The notes under the pieces are model-generated. The model did not search any database. It was given only the letters and a program-made list of their open reading frames with translations, and was not told the origin of the DNA. Below, piece after piece: positions 43,576-52,114 of a DNA stretch of 64,000 nucleotides; within the stretch, counting starts at the first letter, position 1, and each line of letters begins with the position of its first letter. This DNA comes from Bradyrhizobium diazoefficiens USDA 110 (GTDB taxonomy: Bacteria > Pseudomonadota > Alphaproteobacteria > Rhizobiales > Xanthobacteraceae), in the NCBI RefSeq assembly GCF_000011365.1, contig NC_004463.1, positions 3,086,001 to 3,150,000 on the forward strand. The letters run 5' to 3'. A program made the translations under genes and the position numbers.

Positions 43576-43812
43576 GTGGAGAAGGTGCAACGCTTGCGTG
43601 CGATGGGTTCGCTGTGCCGTCAACAGGCCGCATACAACAGCATGAACAAATGGAAGCTGCTCGCAGAAGCAGAATACTGGGATCACCTGGCCGATCTCGA
43701 GTTGTCTTCCTACTTCCAGCAATGCAACGCCGCTGGCTCGGACGAGATGGAGCGGTCTCAAGCGATCACAAAAACGGATGAGGCTGGGCAGAAGACGATT
43801 CCCGCCGCGTGA
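43576..43812 (+). CDS. Small conserved-type protein, unknown function
   Basis: 78 aa, helical and probably cytoplasmic. The sequence VQRLRAMGSLCRQQAAYNSMN then KWKLLAEAEYWDHLADLEL resembles a family of short proteins repeated in Bradyrhizobium genomes. The GTG start has an excellent ribosome site (GAAGGAGG, 6 nt away), which makes it a real gene despite its size. No function can be assigned. Confidence 0.68.
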   Translation: MEKVQRLRAMGSLCRQQAAYNSMNKWKLLAEAEYWDHLADLELSSYFQQCNAAGSDEMERSQAITKTDEAGQKTIPAA

Positions 43813-44325
43813 GGTCGGAACGCGGCTGTCGGCTGCATCCCGTGCCGTCTCGCAGGGAGCCGCGGCCCGGACTCGCGTGTTCTCGTCGAGCTTCGAAGCT
43901 GGGTGATTACGTTACCCCACATCGTTCGGCCGCTGCGCGATTGCAGCGAGAGAATACGACGCCGCCCTCATGGGCCTGCGACCTGTTGCAGCGTGTTGAA
44001 GTGCGCCTTCTGCTCGCTGCTCAGCGTGGCATAGAACTCGCCCAGGGTGGGCTCGACCACTTTGCGGCCCTCAGCATGGCCCCTCTGAATTGACTTCCGC
44101 TTTCAGCGGCAGAACGGACATTGGTCGGACTTGCCGCTGGATCGACCCGGTCGCGGGTGCCCCCAAAACGGACATGCCGCTGGCAACATTGGAGCGAATG
44201 AGCGGGGATGTGACATTTTTCCACTTGCCGAGAGACGCAACAGCCTAGACTGGCTTCCAGCTGGGCCAATCGCGGCCAATGTGTGCGTTGCCAACGAGCC
44301 TGGCCGGATCTGGAAGTGACCCCCA
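43813..44325. other. Intergenic region holding a gene fragment
   Basis: It contains the LTXXQ-gene fragment described at 43968-44085. The rest (44086-44325) has two short related words (AACGGACATTGGTCGGACTTGCCGCTG and AACGGACATGCCGCTGG) but no gene or recognised repeat. The SulP gene starts at its right end. Confidence 0.5.
43968..44085 (-). pseudogene. 3' fragment of an LTXXQ-like gene
   Basis: About 115 bases are nearly identical to the 3' end of the intact gene at 46195-48057. The fragment translates on the minus strand to a C-terminus ending FNTLQQVAGP and a stop at 43968, against FNTLQQIAGP in the intact gene. Similarity stops abruptly near 44085, so the rest of the gene is missing. It is a truncated second copy. 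Confidence 0.82.
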
Positions 44326-46047
44326 ATGAAGCATTGGATCGATTGGCTGCCGGCAATCGAAACCCTCCGCCGATATGAGGCGGCGTGGCTTCCGCGCGAT
44401 ATCTTCGCCGGACTCGTCCTGGCGACGATGCTGGTCCCGGTTGGAATTGCCTACGCGACAGCATCGGGCTTGCCTGGCATCGCCGGTCTGTACGCAACGA
44501 TCGTGCCGCTGTTGGTCTACGCGTTGTTTGGCCCCAGCCGCATCCTCGTGCTGGGACCTGACTCGGCGCTGGCAGCCGTCATCCTCGGCGTTGTCGTCCC
44601 ACTGTCTGGCGGCGATCCTCTTCGCGCCGCGACGCTCGCTGCGATGATGGCGATCGTTTCGGGGACGGTATGCATTCTGGCCGGCATCGCGCGCTTGGGT
44701 TTTGTCACCGAGCTGCTCTCCAAGCCGATACGATACGGCTATATGAACGGAATTGCATTGACCGTTTTGATCAGCCAACTGCCAAAGCTCTTCGGCTTCT
44801 CGATCGAGAGCGAAGGACCTTTACGAAGCCTATGGGCGATCGCCGATGCAATCCTTGAAGGCAAGACAAACTGGATCGCATTCGGGATCGGGCTCGGCAC
44901 GCTGACGGTCATCCTGCTGCTCCGGAACAGCAAGCGGCTGCCAGGCATTCTGATTGCGGTAGTCGGGGCGACCGCTATCGTCGGCGTGCTTGATCTTGGG
45001 ACCCGTTACGGCGTGGCGGTTTTGGGTCCTCTTCCGCAGGGCCTGCCGGGTTTCGCGATCCCCTGGATCACCTACGGCGATATCGTGCCGGTACTGGTCG
45101 GCGGCTGCGCAATCGCGCTGGTATCATTCGCTGACACCAGCGTGCTTTCGCGCGCCTACGCCGCACGATTGGGCACTCATGTCGATCCCAACCAGGAGAT
45201 GGTGGGGCTTGGCGCGGCCAATCTGGCAACCGGCTTTTTTCAGGGCTTCCCGATCAGCAGCAGCGCTTCGCGCACTCCCGTTGCAGAGGCGGCCGGCGCC
45301 CGTACCCAGCTAACCTCAGTCGTCGGCGCGCTTGCCATCGCCATCCTTCTGCTGGTGGCGCCAAACCTCCTTCAGCATTTGCCCACCGCTGCATTGGCGG
45401 CCGTCGTAATCGCCGCGGCGATCGGCTTGTTTGAGGTCACCGACCTCAAGCGAATCTATCGGATTCAGCAGTGGGAGTTTTGGCTATCGATGGTCTGCTT
45501 TGTCGGCGTGGCGGTGCTCGGAGTGATCCCAGGAATTGGTCTGGCAATAGCAATCGCCATCGCCGAGTTCTTGTGGGACGGTTGGCGCCCACACTCCGCC
45601 GTGTTGGGTCGCGCCCATGGCGTCAAAGGCTATCACGACATCACAAGATATCCGGATGCACGCCAAATCCCCGGGCTGGTCCTGTTTCGGTGGGATGCGC
45701 CGCTGTTCTTCGCCAACGCCGAATTCTTCAAAGAGCGCGTACTGGACGCCGTGGCGAAATCGCCGACGCCCGTACGCTGGCTGGTCGTTGCGGCGGAGCC
45801 TGTCACCAGCGTGGACGTCTCCGCCGGCGATACAATCGCCGAATTGGACGAGGCGTTGCACGCGCAGGGTATCGAGTTCTGCTTTGCCGAGCTGAAAGAT
45901 CCAGTCAAAGACAAGCTGAAGAGATTTGGACTGTTCTCGCAGCTTGGCGAGCAATATTTCTTCCCAACCATTGGCGCAGCCGTTTCCAGTTACCTGGAAA
46001 TCAATGGTGTAGAGTGGGAGGACTGGGAGGACCAAGCCAAACGTTAG
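44326..46047 (+). CDS. SulP family inorganic anion transporter with STAS domain
   Basis: 573 aa. About 10-14 membrane helices carry SulP words: IFAGLVLATMLVPVGIAYA, GLPGIAGLYATIVPLLVYALFG, LGPDSALAAVI, ANLATGFFQGFPISSSASRTP. A C-terminal STAS domain follows (residues about 440-560, ADARQIPGLVLFRWDAPLFFANAE...LFSQLGEQYFFPTIGAAV). Substrates of the family include sulfate, bicarbonate and dicarboxylates; which applies here is not visible. GGAAG lies before ATG 44326. It stands in the accessory block beside the LTXXQ copies. Confidence 0.93.
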   Translation: MKHWIDWLPAIETLRRYEAAWLPRDIFAGLVLATMLVPVGIAYATASGLPGIAGLYATIVPLLVYALFGPSRILVLGPDSALAAVILGVVVPLSGGDPLRAATLAAMMAIVSGTVCILAGIARLGFVTELLSKPIRYGYMNGIALTVLISQLPKLFGFSIESEGPLRSLWAIADAILEGKTNWIAFGIGLGTLTVILLLRNSKRLPGILIAVVGATAIVGVLDLGTRYGVAVLGPLPQGLPGFAIPWITYGDIVPVLVGGCAIALVSFADTSVLSRAYAARLGTHVDPNQEMVGLGAANLATGFFQGFPISSSASRTPVAEAAGARTQLTSVVGALAIAILLLVAPNLLQHLPTAALAAVVIAAAIGLFEVTDLKRIYRIQQWEFWLSMVCFVGVAVLGVIPGIGLAIAIAIAEFLWDGWRPHSAVLGRAHGVKGYHDITRYPDARQIPGLVLFRWDAPLFFANAEFFKERVLDAVAKSPTPVRWLVVAAEPVTSVDVSAGDTIAELDEALHAQGIEFCFAELKDPVKDKLKRFGLFSQLGEQYFFPTIGAAVSSYLEINGVEWEDWEDQAKR

Positions 46048-46194
46048 GAAGTGGCATGCCGGGCTTGAATACACACGCCGATTGACCCCCGATTCCGGCC
46101 CTAATGCGAATATGCTTTTTGCAAAGCGCGCAATCAGTAAAGGTGCGCACCTGCATCGAGCGGCACAGGACGTGTAGCTCCCGCGACGCTGCCC

Positions 46195-48057
46195 TCACGG
46201 GCCTGCGATCTGTTGCAGCGTGTTGAAGCGCGCCTTCTGCTCGCTGCTCAGCGTGGCGTAGAACTCGTCGAGGGCAGGTTCGACCAGCTTGGCGGCCGCC
46301 AGCATGGCCTCAAGCCGGCGCTGCATCGCCTCCAGCCGTCCGACCGGCGTCAGCGGCACATCGTTCGGGCAGGCCGCCTGCAGGCCCTCAACGCCCTTCG
46401 CCGTCGCCTCGCTGAGGCGGTCGAGCGCCTCCTTCTGCTTGCCCGCGGGGTGGAGCACAGCCTCGATCCTCTGGATCGGCAGCTGGGTCAGGCCGGACTT
46501 CGGATCGCCGCATCCCTCTCCACTGGCTTGCTGCTGCGGCGGCGAGCGGTCGCCGACATTGGGGCCGAGCGCGTTGAAGCGGGCCTGCTGCTCGTCACTG
46601 AGCGAGTTGTAAAAATTCTCCAGTGCCGGGCGCACGATCTTGACCGCTTCCAGCGTCGCGCTGACGCGGTTCATCATTGCGCGCAAGCGGCCGGGCGGAG
46701 TTAGTGCGTAAGTGTCCGCGCAGGAGTCCTTGAACACACCGGCAGCGTTGGCAGCCGCGGTCTTCAATTGGTCGAGCAGCGCGCGTTGCTCCGGCGTCGG
46801 CCGCACCGCCCGCGCGATATCGGCAAGCGGCCAGGCGGTGACGCCCTTGTCCGGTGTGCCGCACAATTGCTGCAGCGTTTGCGGGCTCACGCTGGCGCGC
46901 TGGCGCGCGCGGGAGCCGCCGCCGGCTTGCGGATAGTCGTACGGGTTGATGCTGGCATAGGCGGCGTAGGGGCTGTCACCACCCCAGAACACGGTGTCGA
47001 CGAAGTCGTCATAGGCGTACGCCCAATAGCCCGGCTCGTAGGCATAGGACCAGAACGTGTAGTCAAAAATGTCGGAATAGGCGTAAGGCCAGAACACGGG
47101 CCCAAGCCACGCCACGAACACCGCGGGATGGCGGTGTCGCCAGGCCTGCCGGGGCGCCCAGCCGCTCTGGCGGGCGACGAGGGCCGCCTGGGTTTGCGCA
47201 GAGGCCTGCTCGCGGAAGCGCTCGGCAAACCGCCCGCGCTCGGCGGCTCGCGCGGCGGCCGCCGCTGCGGTTGCCGTAGCGGCTGCAGTGGGAGCCTGCA
47301 GTCCCAGCCGCTGCTGGCGCGCCAGATCCGTCTGCTGCGTGCGCTGCTCGCGCTGCAGCAGGCGGTTCTGCGTCTGGAGCATCCGTTGCTGCTCGCGTTG
47401 CGCCCGCGCGCCCTCTGGCTTTTGCGACTGCAATTGCTGCACGCGCTGCTGCAGGCGATCGATGCGGGTCTGGCGCTCGGCGGTCTGGCGCGACAGCACC
47501 TCGCGCTGCCGCTGCTGCACCATCTGCTGGCGCTGCTGGATCTGTTGCTGATGCTGTTGCGCGCGCTGGTCGATCTGCTCCCGTCGCGACAGCCGCTCGC
47601 TCACGGCCGGCGCTGCGCCTGGGCCGGACGGGGCGGCAATATGCGGCGTCGGCCGCGGTGCCATGGCCGGACGTTGCGGCGCTGCCGGCGCGCGATGGAA
47701 TTCAGGCCGCGGCGCTGCCACGTGCGGGGCGACCCGCTGCGGCGGTGCAGCGAAGTGGGGCGTCGGGCGCGGCGGTGGTGAGGCGATGTGCGGCGCGGGA
47801 TGTGGCGCCATGGCCGGGCGCTGCGGCATGGCCGGGGGATGGAATGCCGGCGCGGCGGGACGCGCCATGGCTGGGGGCGCCGCCGGACGTGCCATGGCAG
47901 GTGGTGGTGCCGGCCGGGCCGCCGGCGCTGCGGCCGGACCCGGTGGTCCACCTCTTCCGTGTCCCTGGCCGAGTCCCTGGGCGGACGCGCCGACGCTCGT
48001 CGCCAGCACCGAGACACCAACCAGAAAGGCCCTCAGGCAAACGCCACGCGGACGCAT
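46195..48057 (-). CDS. Long exported protein with two C-terminal LTXXQ/Spy-like repeats
   Basis: 620 aa. It has a signal peptide (RGVCLRAFLVGVSVLATSVGASAQ), then a Pro/Ala-rich segment (repeated PAMARPAAP, about residues 30-170) and a Gln/Arg-rich coiled coil (about 170-330). A Trp/Tyr-rich patch follows (FWSYAYEPGYWAYAYDDF). Two related helical repeats end the protein, each with a C-x-D/P opening, LTPxGRL and an ARFN ending. The repeats resemble the CpxP/Spy LTXXQ family of periplasmic chaperone-like proteins. The frame continues to 48363 over the phosphofructokinase gene; ATG 48057 gives the leader. Confidence 0.8.
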   Translation of the reverse strand: MRPRGVCLRAFLVGVSVLATSVGASAQGLGQGHGRGGPPGPAAAPAARPAPPPAMARPAAPPAMARPAAPAFHPPAMPQRPAMAPHPAPHIASPPPRPTPHFAAPPQRVAPHVAAPRPEFHRAPAAPQRPAMAPRPTPHIAAPSGPGAAPAVSERLSRREQIDQRAQQHQQQIQQRQQMVQQRQREVLSRQTAERQTRIDRLQQRVQQLQSQKPEGARAQREQQRMLQTQNRLLQREQRTQQTDLARQQRLGLQAPTAAATATAAAAAARAAERGRFAERFREQASAQTQAALVARQSGWAPRQAWRHRHPAVFVAWLGPVFWPYAYSDIFDYTFWSYAYEPGYWAYAYDDFVDTVFWGGDSPYAAYASINPYDYPQAGGGSRARQRASVSPQTLQQLCGTPDKGVTAWPLADIARAVRPTPEQRALLDQLKTAAANAAGVFKDSCADTYALTPPGRLRAMMNRVSATLEAVKIVRPALENFYNSLSDEQQARFNALGPNVGDRSPPQQQASGEGCGDPKSGLTQLPIQRIEAVLHPAGKQKEALDRLSEATAKGVEGLQAACPNDVPLTPVGRLEAMQRRLEAMLAAAKLVEPALDEFYATLSSEQKARFNTLQQIAGP

Positions 48058-48077
48058 GATCGTCGCTCCCAGCTCGT

Positions 48078-48168
48078 AATCGCCCACGACTTTCAACGCA
48101 CGGGTAGCGGAATCGTTCGTTGTCGGCCGCGGCCGGCATTGCGATCTTCCGACGCAGGCAGCTTCCGG
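48078..48168. repeat. Duplicated upstream segment of the LTXXQ gene (copy 1)
   Basis: These 91 bases, starting AATCGCCCAC and ending GCAGCTTCCGG, match 55156-55246 with only scattered differences. The segment lies directly upstream of the intact LTXXQ gene, so the distant copy marks the start of a lost second gene. Confidence 0.85.
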
Positions 48169-48172
48169 CACG

Positions 48173-49360
48173 CTAAGACGCGCGGTTGAGAAAGATCGGC
48201 AGCCCCTGCTTGTTGGCGTAGATGGGGCGGTAGCGCTCCGTGTTGTAGCTGCTCGCAACGTCCAATTTGCGCGGACCGAGCTTGGCGTCAGGGATGGGCA
48301 CGAGGTCGTAGCGGCCCTCGACCAGCGCCGACATGAGGCCGGTCTTGCTTTCCAGCATGGCATCGTAGGCCATGTTACCGAAAGTCAGGGCCACAAGCTT
48401 GTCGATGAAGTCCGGATCGCCCGATCGCAGATCGTAGGTGAGATCGGAGGTGATCGTCTCCTCGCCGGTGCGCTGCTTGATCTCGTCGGCAAGCGATTCC
48501 GCCACGTTGGCCTTCTTGCGGTGACCGTAGGCGTCAGGCTCGCCGTATTCCCGCAGCTTGTAGCCTTCCCACTGAGCTCCCTCGCTGAGCACGATCAGCG
48601 CGTAGTTGCTTGGATTGGCGCGCTTGTCCTCGATGAGCAACTGGATCAGCTTGTCGAGGTCGACCTTATGCTCCGGTATGAGGCATCGTATCGAGGTCGC
48701 ATACGCGGTGTAGAGTGCCGTAAATCCGGCATCGCGACCAAAGACGCGGAAAATGCCAATTCGCTCATGCGAGCCGACGGTGGTGCGCTGCCGCTGGATG
48801 GCATCGCTGGCGCGGGTGATCGCGGTCGAGAAGCCGATGCAGTACTCGGTGTTGCGGACGTCATTATCCATCGTCTTCGGGATGGCGATGATCTTGACGC
48901 CGAGTTCGTTGAGCTTGGCCGCATAACTGAGCGTGTCGTCGCCACCGATGGCGATCAGGTGTTCGATGCCAAGTCCCGAAAGGTTAGCGAGCACCCGGCT
49001 GGTGAGGTCCCATGTCTTTGTCGCGATGCCGCCGTTGGTGCTCAGCGAGACCGGAACCTCATTGCCGACGAGATGACCGGGCAGCTTTTGTATTTTGGAG
49101 GGATTGACGCGGCTCGAGTGCAGCACGGTGCCGCCGCGCCGGTCGATGGTTCGCGTGTTTTCACGGTTCAGCGGGATGACGTAGTGGGACCTGCTGTTTG
49201 GGTCGTCGAGGTTCAGGTGCGTGAGGGCCTCCCAACCACGGCGCAGACCGACAACCTCGATGTCGTCCTCACTGCCGCGATAAGTCACGCTCTTGATGAC
49301 TGCATTGAGGCCGGCGACGTCGCCACCGCCCGTGAGAATGCCGATGCGTTTTCTTGCCAT
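48173..49360 (-). CDS. Phosphofructokinase with PPi-type active-site residues
   Basis: 395 aa, PfkA superfamily. The phosphate-donor loop is GGDDT with Asp142 where ATP enzymes have Gly (E. coli Gly104). The next motif, PKTMDND, has Lys162 in place of Gly124. That pair marks pyrophosphate-dependent enzymes, so it probably interconverts fructose 6-phosphate and fructose 1,6-bisphosphate reversibly with PPi. The N-terminal GGGDVAGLNAVI and MDND catalytic Asp are intact. GGGAGGTGG precedes start 49360; the frame extends to 49381. It follows the FBP aldolase/phosphatase gene by 89 bp on the same strand. Confidence 0.88.
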   Translation of the reverse strand: MARKRIGILTGGGDVAGLNAVIKSVTYRGSEDDIEVVGLRRGWEALTHLNLDDPNSRSHYVIPLNRENTRTIDRRGGTVLHSSRVNPSKIQKLPGHLVGNEVPVSLSTNGGIATKTWDLTSRVLANLSGLGIEHLIAIGGDDTLSYAAKLNELGVKIIAIPKTMDNDVRNTEYCIGFSTAITRASDAIQRQRTTVGSHERIGIFRVFGRDAGFTALYTAYATSIRCLIPEHKVDLDKLIQLLIEDKRANPSNYALIVLSEGAQWEGYKLREYGEPDAYGHRKKANVAESLADEIKQRTGEETITSDLTYDLRSGDPDFIDKLVALTFGNMAYDAMLESKTGLMSALVEGRYDLVPIPDAKLGPRKLDVASSYNTERYRPIYANKQGLPIFLNRAS

Positions 49361-49449
49361 ATCCACCTCCCGGATCGGCATGTCGTCATAGCGCCTGCAT
49401 CTGTCGATTGAACGGTGAACATCGCTCCAGCTGTGATTGGAGGCGGCCG

Positions 49450-50595
49450 CTACTCGGCCGCTTCCGGCTTGCGGTCGTCGCGCAGTCGAAAACGCTTCAG
49501 CAGTCCGGACACGGTGTCGCGGAAGCCGCCATATTCCAGTTCGGAATAGGGTAGCATGGCGGCGCCGGACCAGCCTTGGCTGCGCATCTCGATGGCCTTG
49601 CGCTGGGCACGCCGGCGGACCTCATCCCATGCCGGGTTGTCGAAGAAATCGGTGTAGGATTCGGCAAAGCGGCCTTCCCTGTCGATCGAAAAGCCGACGC
49701 AAGAAACGATCGGCAGGCAGTACATGCCGGTAACGGGCGTGTTGAGTGGCACCGGCATGAGCGGCATCACATGCGAGCCGCGTGCATCGCCGCCCACGAA
49801 GTGCGCTTTGGCGAACGGCGAGATTATTTCCTCCGGAGCTGGGAAGATCCCCTGGTTCCTGACGATCGCGACTGGATCATCCTTGCCGGTGTACTTGCCT
49901 GCGATTGCGTGGAGGCGCTGTGCCGAAACGGCCACGACGACCTCGCCATGGGTTCGAGAAATGATGCGATCGATGCCGAAGCGCTCGTTGTCGCGAAGCA
50001 GGGCGGCAATGTGGTAGCTGTCGTCGGGTGCGTCGAGCTCGAGGAGGCTGTCGCCGGCTGTGTTGTCCATGTCGATGACATGGAAACGGAATCCCTTGAT
50101 CATCGGAGGCAGCATCAGCCCCGCGCAGTACATGGGGTCGGCAAAGGCGAGATAGAGCGGCAGGTTGTAGGCGCCGGGGCCGCATTTGTCGGCCGCGAAC
50201 ACCATAAAGGACTCCGCGGGTCGCGCGCCGGAGAGGCTGTGGTCGAAGCTGAGCTCGGCGACGCCTGGGCCGGCGCCGCGAATGTTCCCGGAAGGCGCGT
50301 CGGCGAGAAGATCCTGGCCAGCGCCATAGAGCCCGGAGGTTTTCGCGACCGAGGTGGCCGCGAGGAACGTCTTCCAGGCGAGTTGATGGACCTCGGAGCT
50401 TCCTTCGCCCCGTGTGTGCGTCATGATGATCGCAATGTCGTCGCCGGTGTGGCAGATGAAACCGTCGATCAGCAGACCATTGCAGATCGCCTTGGCAACC
50501 TCGCCCTCGACAGTCGCCATCATGCGTGAAGACGGTTTCGTATGCCCGCCAACGGAGCCAACGTCAGCTTTGATGACTGAAAGAGTGAGTCTCAT
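49450..50595 (-). CDS. Fructose-1,6-bisphosphate aldolase/phosphatase (archaeal-type, class V FBPase)
   Basis: 381 aa, cytoplasmic. It begins RLTLSVIKADVGSVGGHT and contains HTGDDIAIIMTHTRGEGSSEVH, GLYGAGQDLLADAPSGN, GAGPGVAELSFDHS, DKCGPGAYNLPLY and ELEYGGFRDT. These are the metal- and sugar-phosphate-binding words of the bifunctional enzyme that makes fructose 6-phosphate from triose phosphates in archaea and some bacteria. GGAG lies 8 nt before ATG 50595. It heads a probable two-gene unit with the phosphofructokinase, so both directions of the F6P/FBP step are encoded together. Confidence 0.9.
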   Translation of the reverse strand: MRLTLSVIKADVGSVGGHTKPSSRMMATVEGEVAKAICNGLLIDGFICHTGDDIAIIMTHTRGEGSSEVHQLAWKTFLAATSVAKTSGLYGAGQDLLADAPSGNIRGAGPGVAELSFDHSLSGARPAESFMVFAADKCGPGAYNLPLYLAFADPMYCAGLMLPPMIKGFRFHVIDMDNTAGDSLLELDAPDDSYHIAALLRDNERFGIDRIISRTHGEVVVAVSAQRLHAIAGKYTGKDDPVAIVRNQGIFPAPEEIISPFAKAHFVGGDARGSHVMPLMPVPLNTPVTGMYCLPIVSCVGFSIDREGRFAESYTDFFDNPAWDEVRRRAQRKAIEMRSQGWSGAAMLPYSELEYGGFRDTVSGLLKRFRLRDDRKPEAAE

Positions 50596-51216
50596 GAGCG
50601 TTTCTCCGATCAGCGCAGCTCAGCGCCTCCGGCTGCGCCGGGCACGGCGCTGCTCATTCGCGGACAAAAACGTCCGTCGCTCCGATAGGTTCCACGCACC
50701 CGTTCATCCGGTTGCCGGGATCATGCCGAGTTTTGCCTTAGGACCATGCGTCACTACTTGCTGCGCTGCACGAGTCCGGTTCTGGACCCGAAGCCAACGT
50801 TTCGGGCGTTTGCCACCTCGCCCAGCGCGTCAATGTAACCACGCGCAGACCCATCATCAAAAAGTGGAAGACCCGAGAACCTGAGGGTGAAGCCCAGCTT
50901 TTTCGACTATCGCCTTGCAGCGAGCTAACACCCCCAAAAGCGCGCTCTTGACCCTTGATCTAGATCAAACAGCGTTTGCGGCATTCTGCCCAATAGGCAG
51001 CATCCAGCGTGGTTTTCGATGTCTCCCGCAGAAGTCCGCCAGTCGGGGAAGATCGGAAGTGAGCGGCGCGCGGTCAAAGTGACGCGATTGACCCAAAGCC
51101 GTCCCAATCCTGGCGGTGCAATTTCCGCCGAAGTGGCACAGTCAGGCTCGCAAGCGTCGATAGGCGACTGCCAGACGTGGCATCTTGCGCCACGGTCCAA
51201 CTGCAAGGAGCAAGCC
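50596..51216. other. Intergenic region with FixK/FNR box
   Basis: No gene is evident in these 620 bases. The notable content is the palindrome at 50955-50968. Either the FBP aldolase/phosphatase gene (minus strand) or the exported protein at 51217 (plus strand) may use it, but both starts are more than 200 bp away. Confidence 0.55.
50955..50968. promoter_or_regulatory. FixK/FNR-type binding site (copy 2)
   Basis: TTGATCTAGATCAA, identical to the site at 17539-17552 and a perfect match to TTGAT-N4-ATCAA. It lies in the divergent gap between the FBP aldolase/phosphatase gene and a small exported protein. Binding by a CRP/FNR regulator such as FixK2 under low oxygen is inferred from the consensus. 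Confidence 0.7.
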
Positions 51217-51579
51217 ATGATGAATCTAAAGGTTCTTGCCGCAGTCGTGATTGCGGCATCCGCCCTGTCCAGCTCTGCTGCACTGGCGCAGGCGGCCCTT
51301 TCCAATCCTGACGAATGCCAAGCTGAATTCGCGAGTTGCACGGGTCTTGGAACTGGGGGTACCCCCACCGGCGTCCATCGGCAATCAACTCGGCGCTCGG
51401 CGTATCGCCAGCCGGCGGCGGCGGCCGCTACCGTCGGCAGCTGGGGCAATTCCTACGCCATGTCCGGCGAGATGGGCTGGCACGGCAACTGGAATACGTA
51501 TGCTGCCCGCAACGGCATCGTCTGCAAGCCCGGCACCTATTTCAAGGGTGCTGACGGTCTCCGGCATCTCTGCCAATAG
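51217..51579 (+). CDS. Small exported protein, unknown function
   Basis: 120 aa. It has a clear signal peptide (NLKVLAAVVIAASALSSSAAL, cleavage near ALAQA) and a mature part with an early Cys pair (DECQAEFASCTG) and two late cysteines (IVCKPGTYF, RHLCQ). A Trp/Gly/Asn-rich middle (EMGWHGNWNTYAARNG) follows. CAAGGAG precedes the ATG. Unknown family, likely periplasmic and disulfide-bonded. It could be expressed from the FixK/FNR box about 250 bp upstream. Confidence 0.72.
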   Translation: MMNLKVLAAVVIAASALSSSAALAQAALSNPDECQAEFASCTGLGTGGTPTGVHRQSTRRSAYRQPAAAAATVGSWGNSYAMSGEMGWHGNWNTYAARNGIVCKPGTYFKGADGLRHLCQ

Positions 51580-51595
51580 GTCATCCGCTCTGATC

Positions 51596-51623
51596 AGGCG
51601 GCCCCAACGGGCCGCCTGTTTCA
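51596..51623 (+). terminator. Rho-independent-like terminator of the small exported protein gene
   Basis: CAGGCGGCCC and GGGCCGCCTG form a 10-bp stem around AACG, then TTTC follows. It lies 16 bp after the stop at 51579. Confidence 0.75.
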
Positions 51624-51795
51624 TGCCGGAGAGTAGCTCTCGTTCTGAGTGGGCCAGCATGGAGGCAGGCAGGCGCTTGTCTGCCAGCTGATGACCGCTT
51701 CTGGCCCAGGCTGTGTGATAACCCTTTTGTCGACTGGCAGGTCGAGGGGCCCGGGATCGGTTTCGCGGCTAGAGTTGGCTCCGATACAAACTCCC

Positions 51796-51936
51796 CTACG
51801 CCTGCATCGCTTCCAGCAGCGTTCGGCAACCCAAGATCGCTATTACGCGTTTCATATTGTAGGCGAGCACATTGAGCGCCATCTCGGTCGCAACCTTGTG
51901 CCGTCTTCGCATCAGGAAGTGCGTCGCACCCATCCC
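51796..51936 (-). pseudogene. 3' remnant of an IS1182-like transposase
   Basis: The minus-strand frame ending at 51796 reads GMGATHFLMRRRHKVATEMA, then LNVLAYNMKRVIAILG and a short tail to a stop. The words WMGATHFL-like and EM-L-VLAYN-KRV are typical of the C-terminus of DDE transposases of the IS1182 type. Only about 47 codons remain; the catalytic domain and both terminal inverted repeats are gone, so it is inactive. Confidence 0.68.
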
Positions 51937-52114
51937 GTCGTGCCGCGCGCCACGCATTGGCGCAGTCCTGAGCATCGAGAGTTCTACTTGACGGGCCTGC
52001 GCTTAGCCGCCGACGATGCGAAGTGACCGGCCCGCGCGCCAGATTTTTGAGCAGATCCCGGACTCGTCAGGGAAGGACTCGGAGCGGACAAATGGCTGGT
52101 TACGGTCCGCTCAC

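Larger units (their letters stand above)
51580..52114. other. Intergenic region with transposase remnant
   Basis: It contains the degenerate transposase end at 51796-51936. A short inverted word (CAGGCGGCCCCAACGGGCCGCCTG, 51596-51619, ending in TTTC) right after the preceding gene is a plausible terminator. No other gene was found. Confidence 0.6.

Noticed and set aside
48058..48363. Extension of the LTXXQ protein over the phosphofructokinase gene
   Set aside because: It would overlap a well-supported gene and push the signal peptide inside the protein; ATG 48057 fits a normal leader.
51126..51145. Possible sigma-54 promoter (TGGCAC)
   Set aside because: The -12 GC element at the required spacing is absent.
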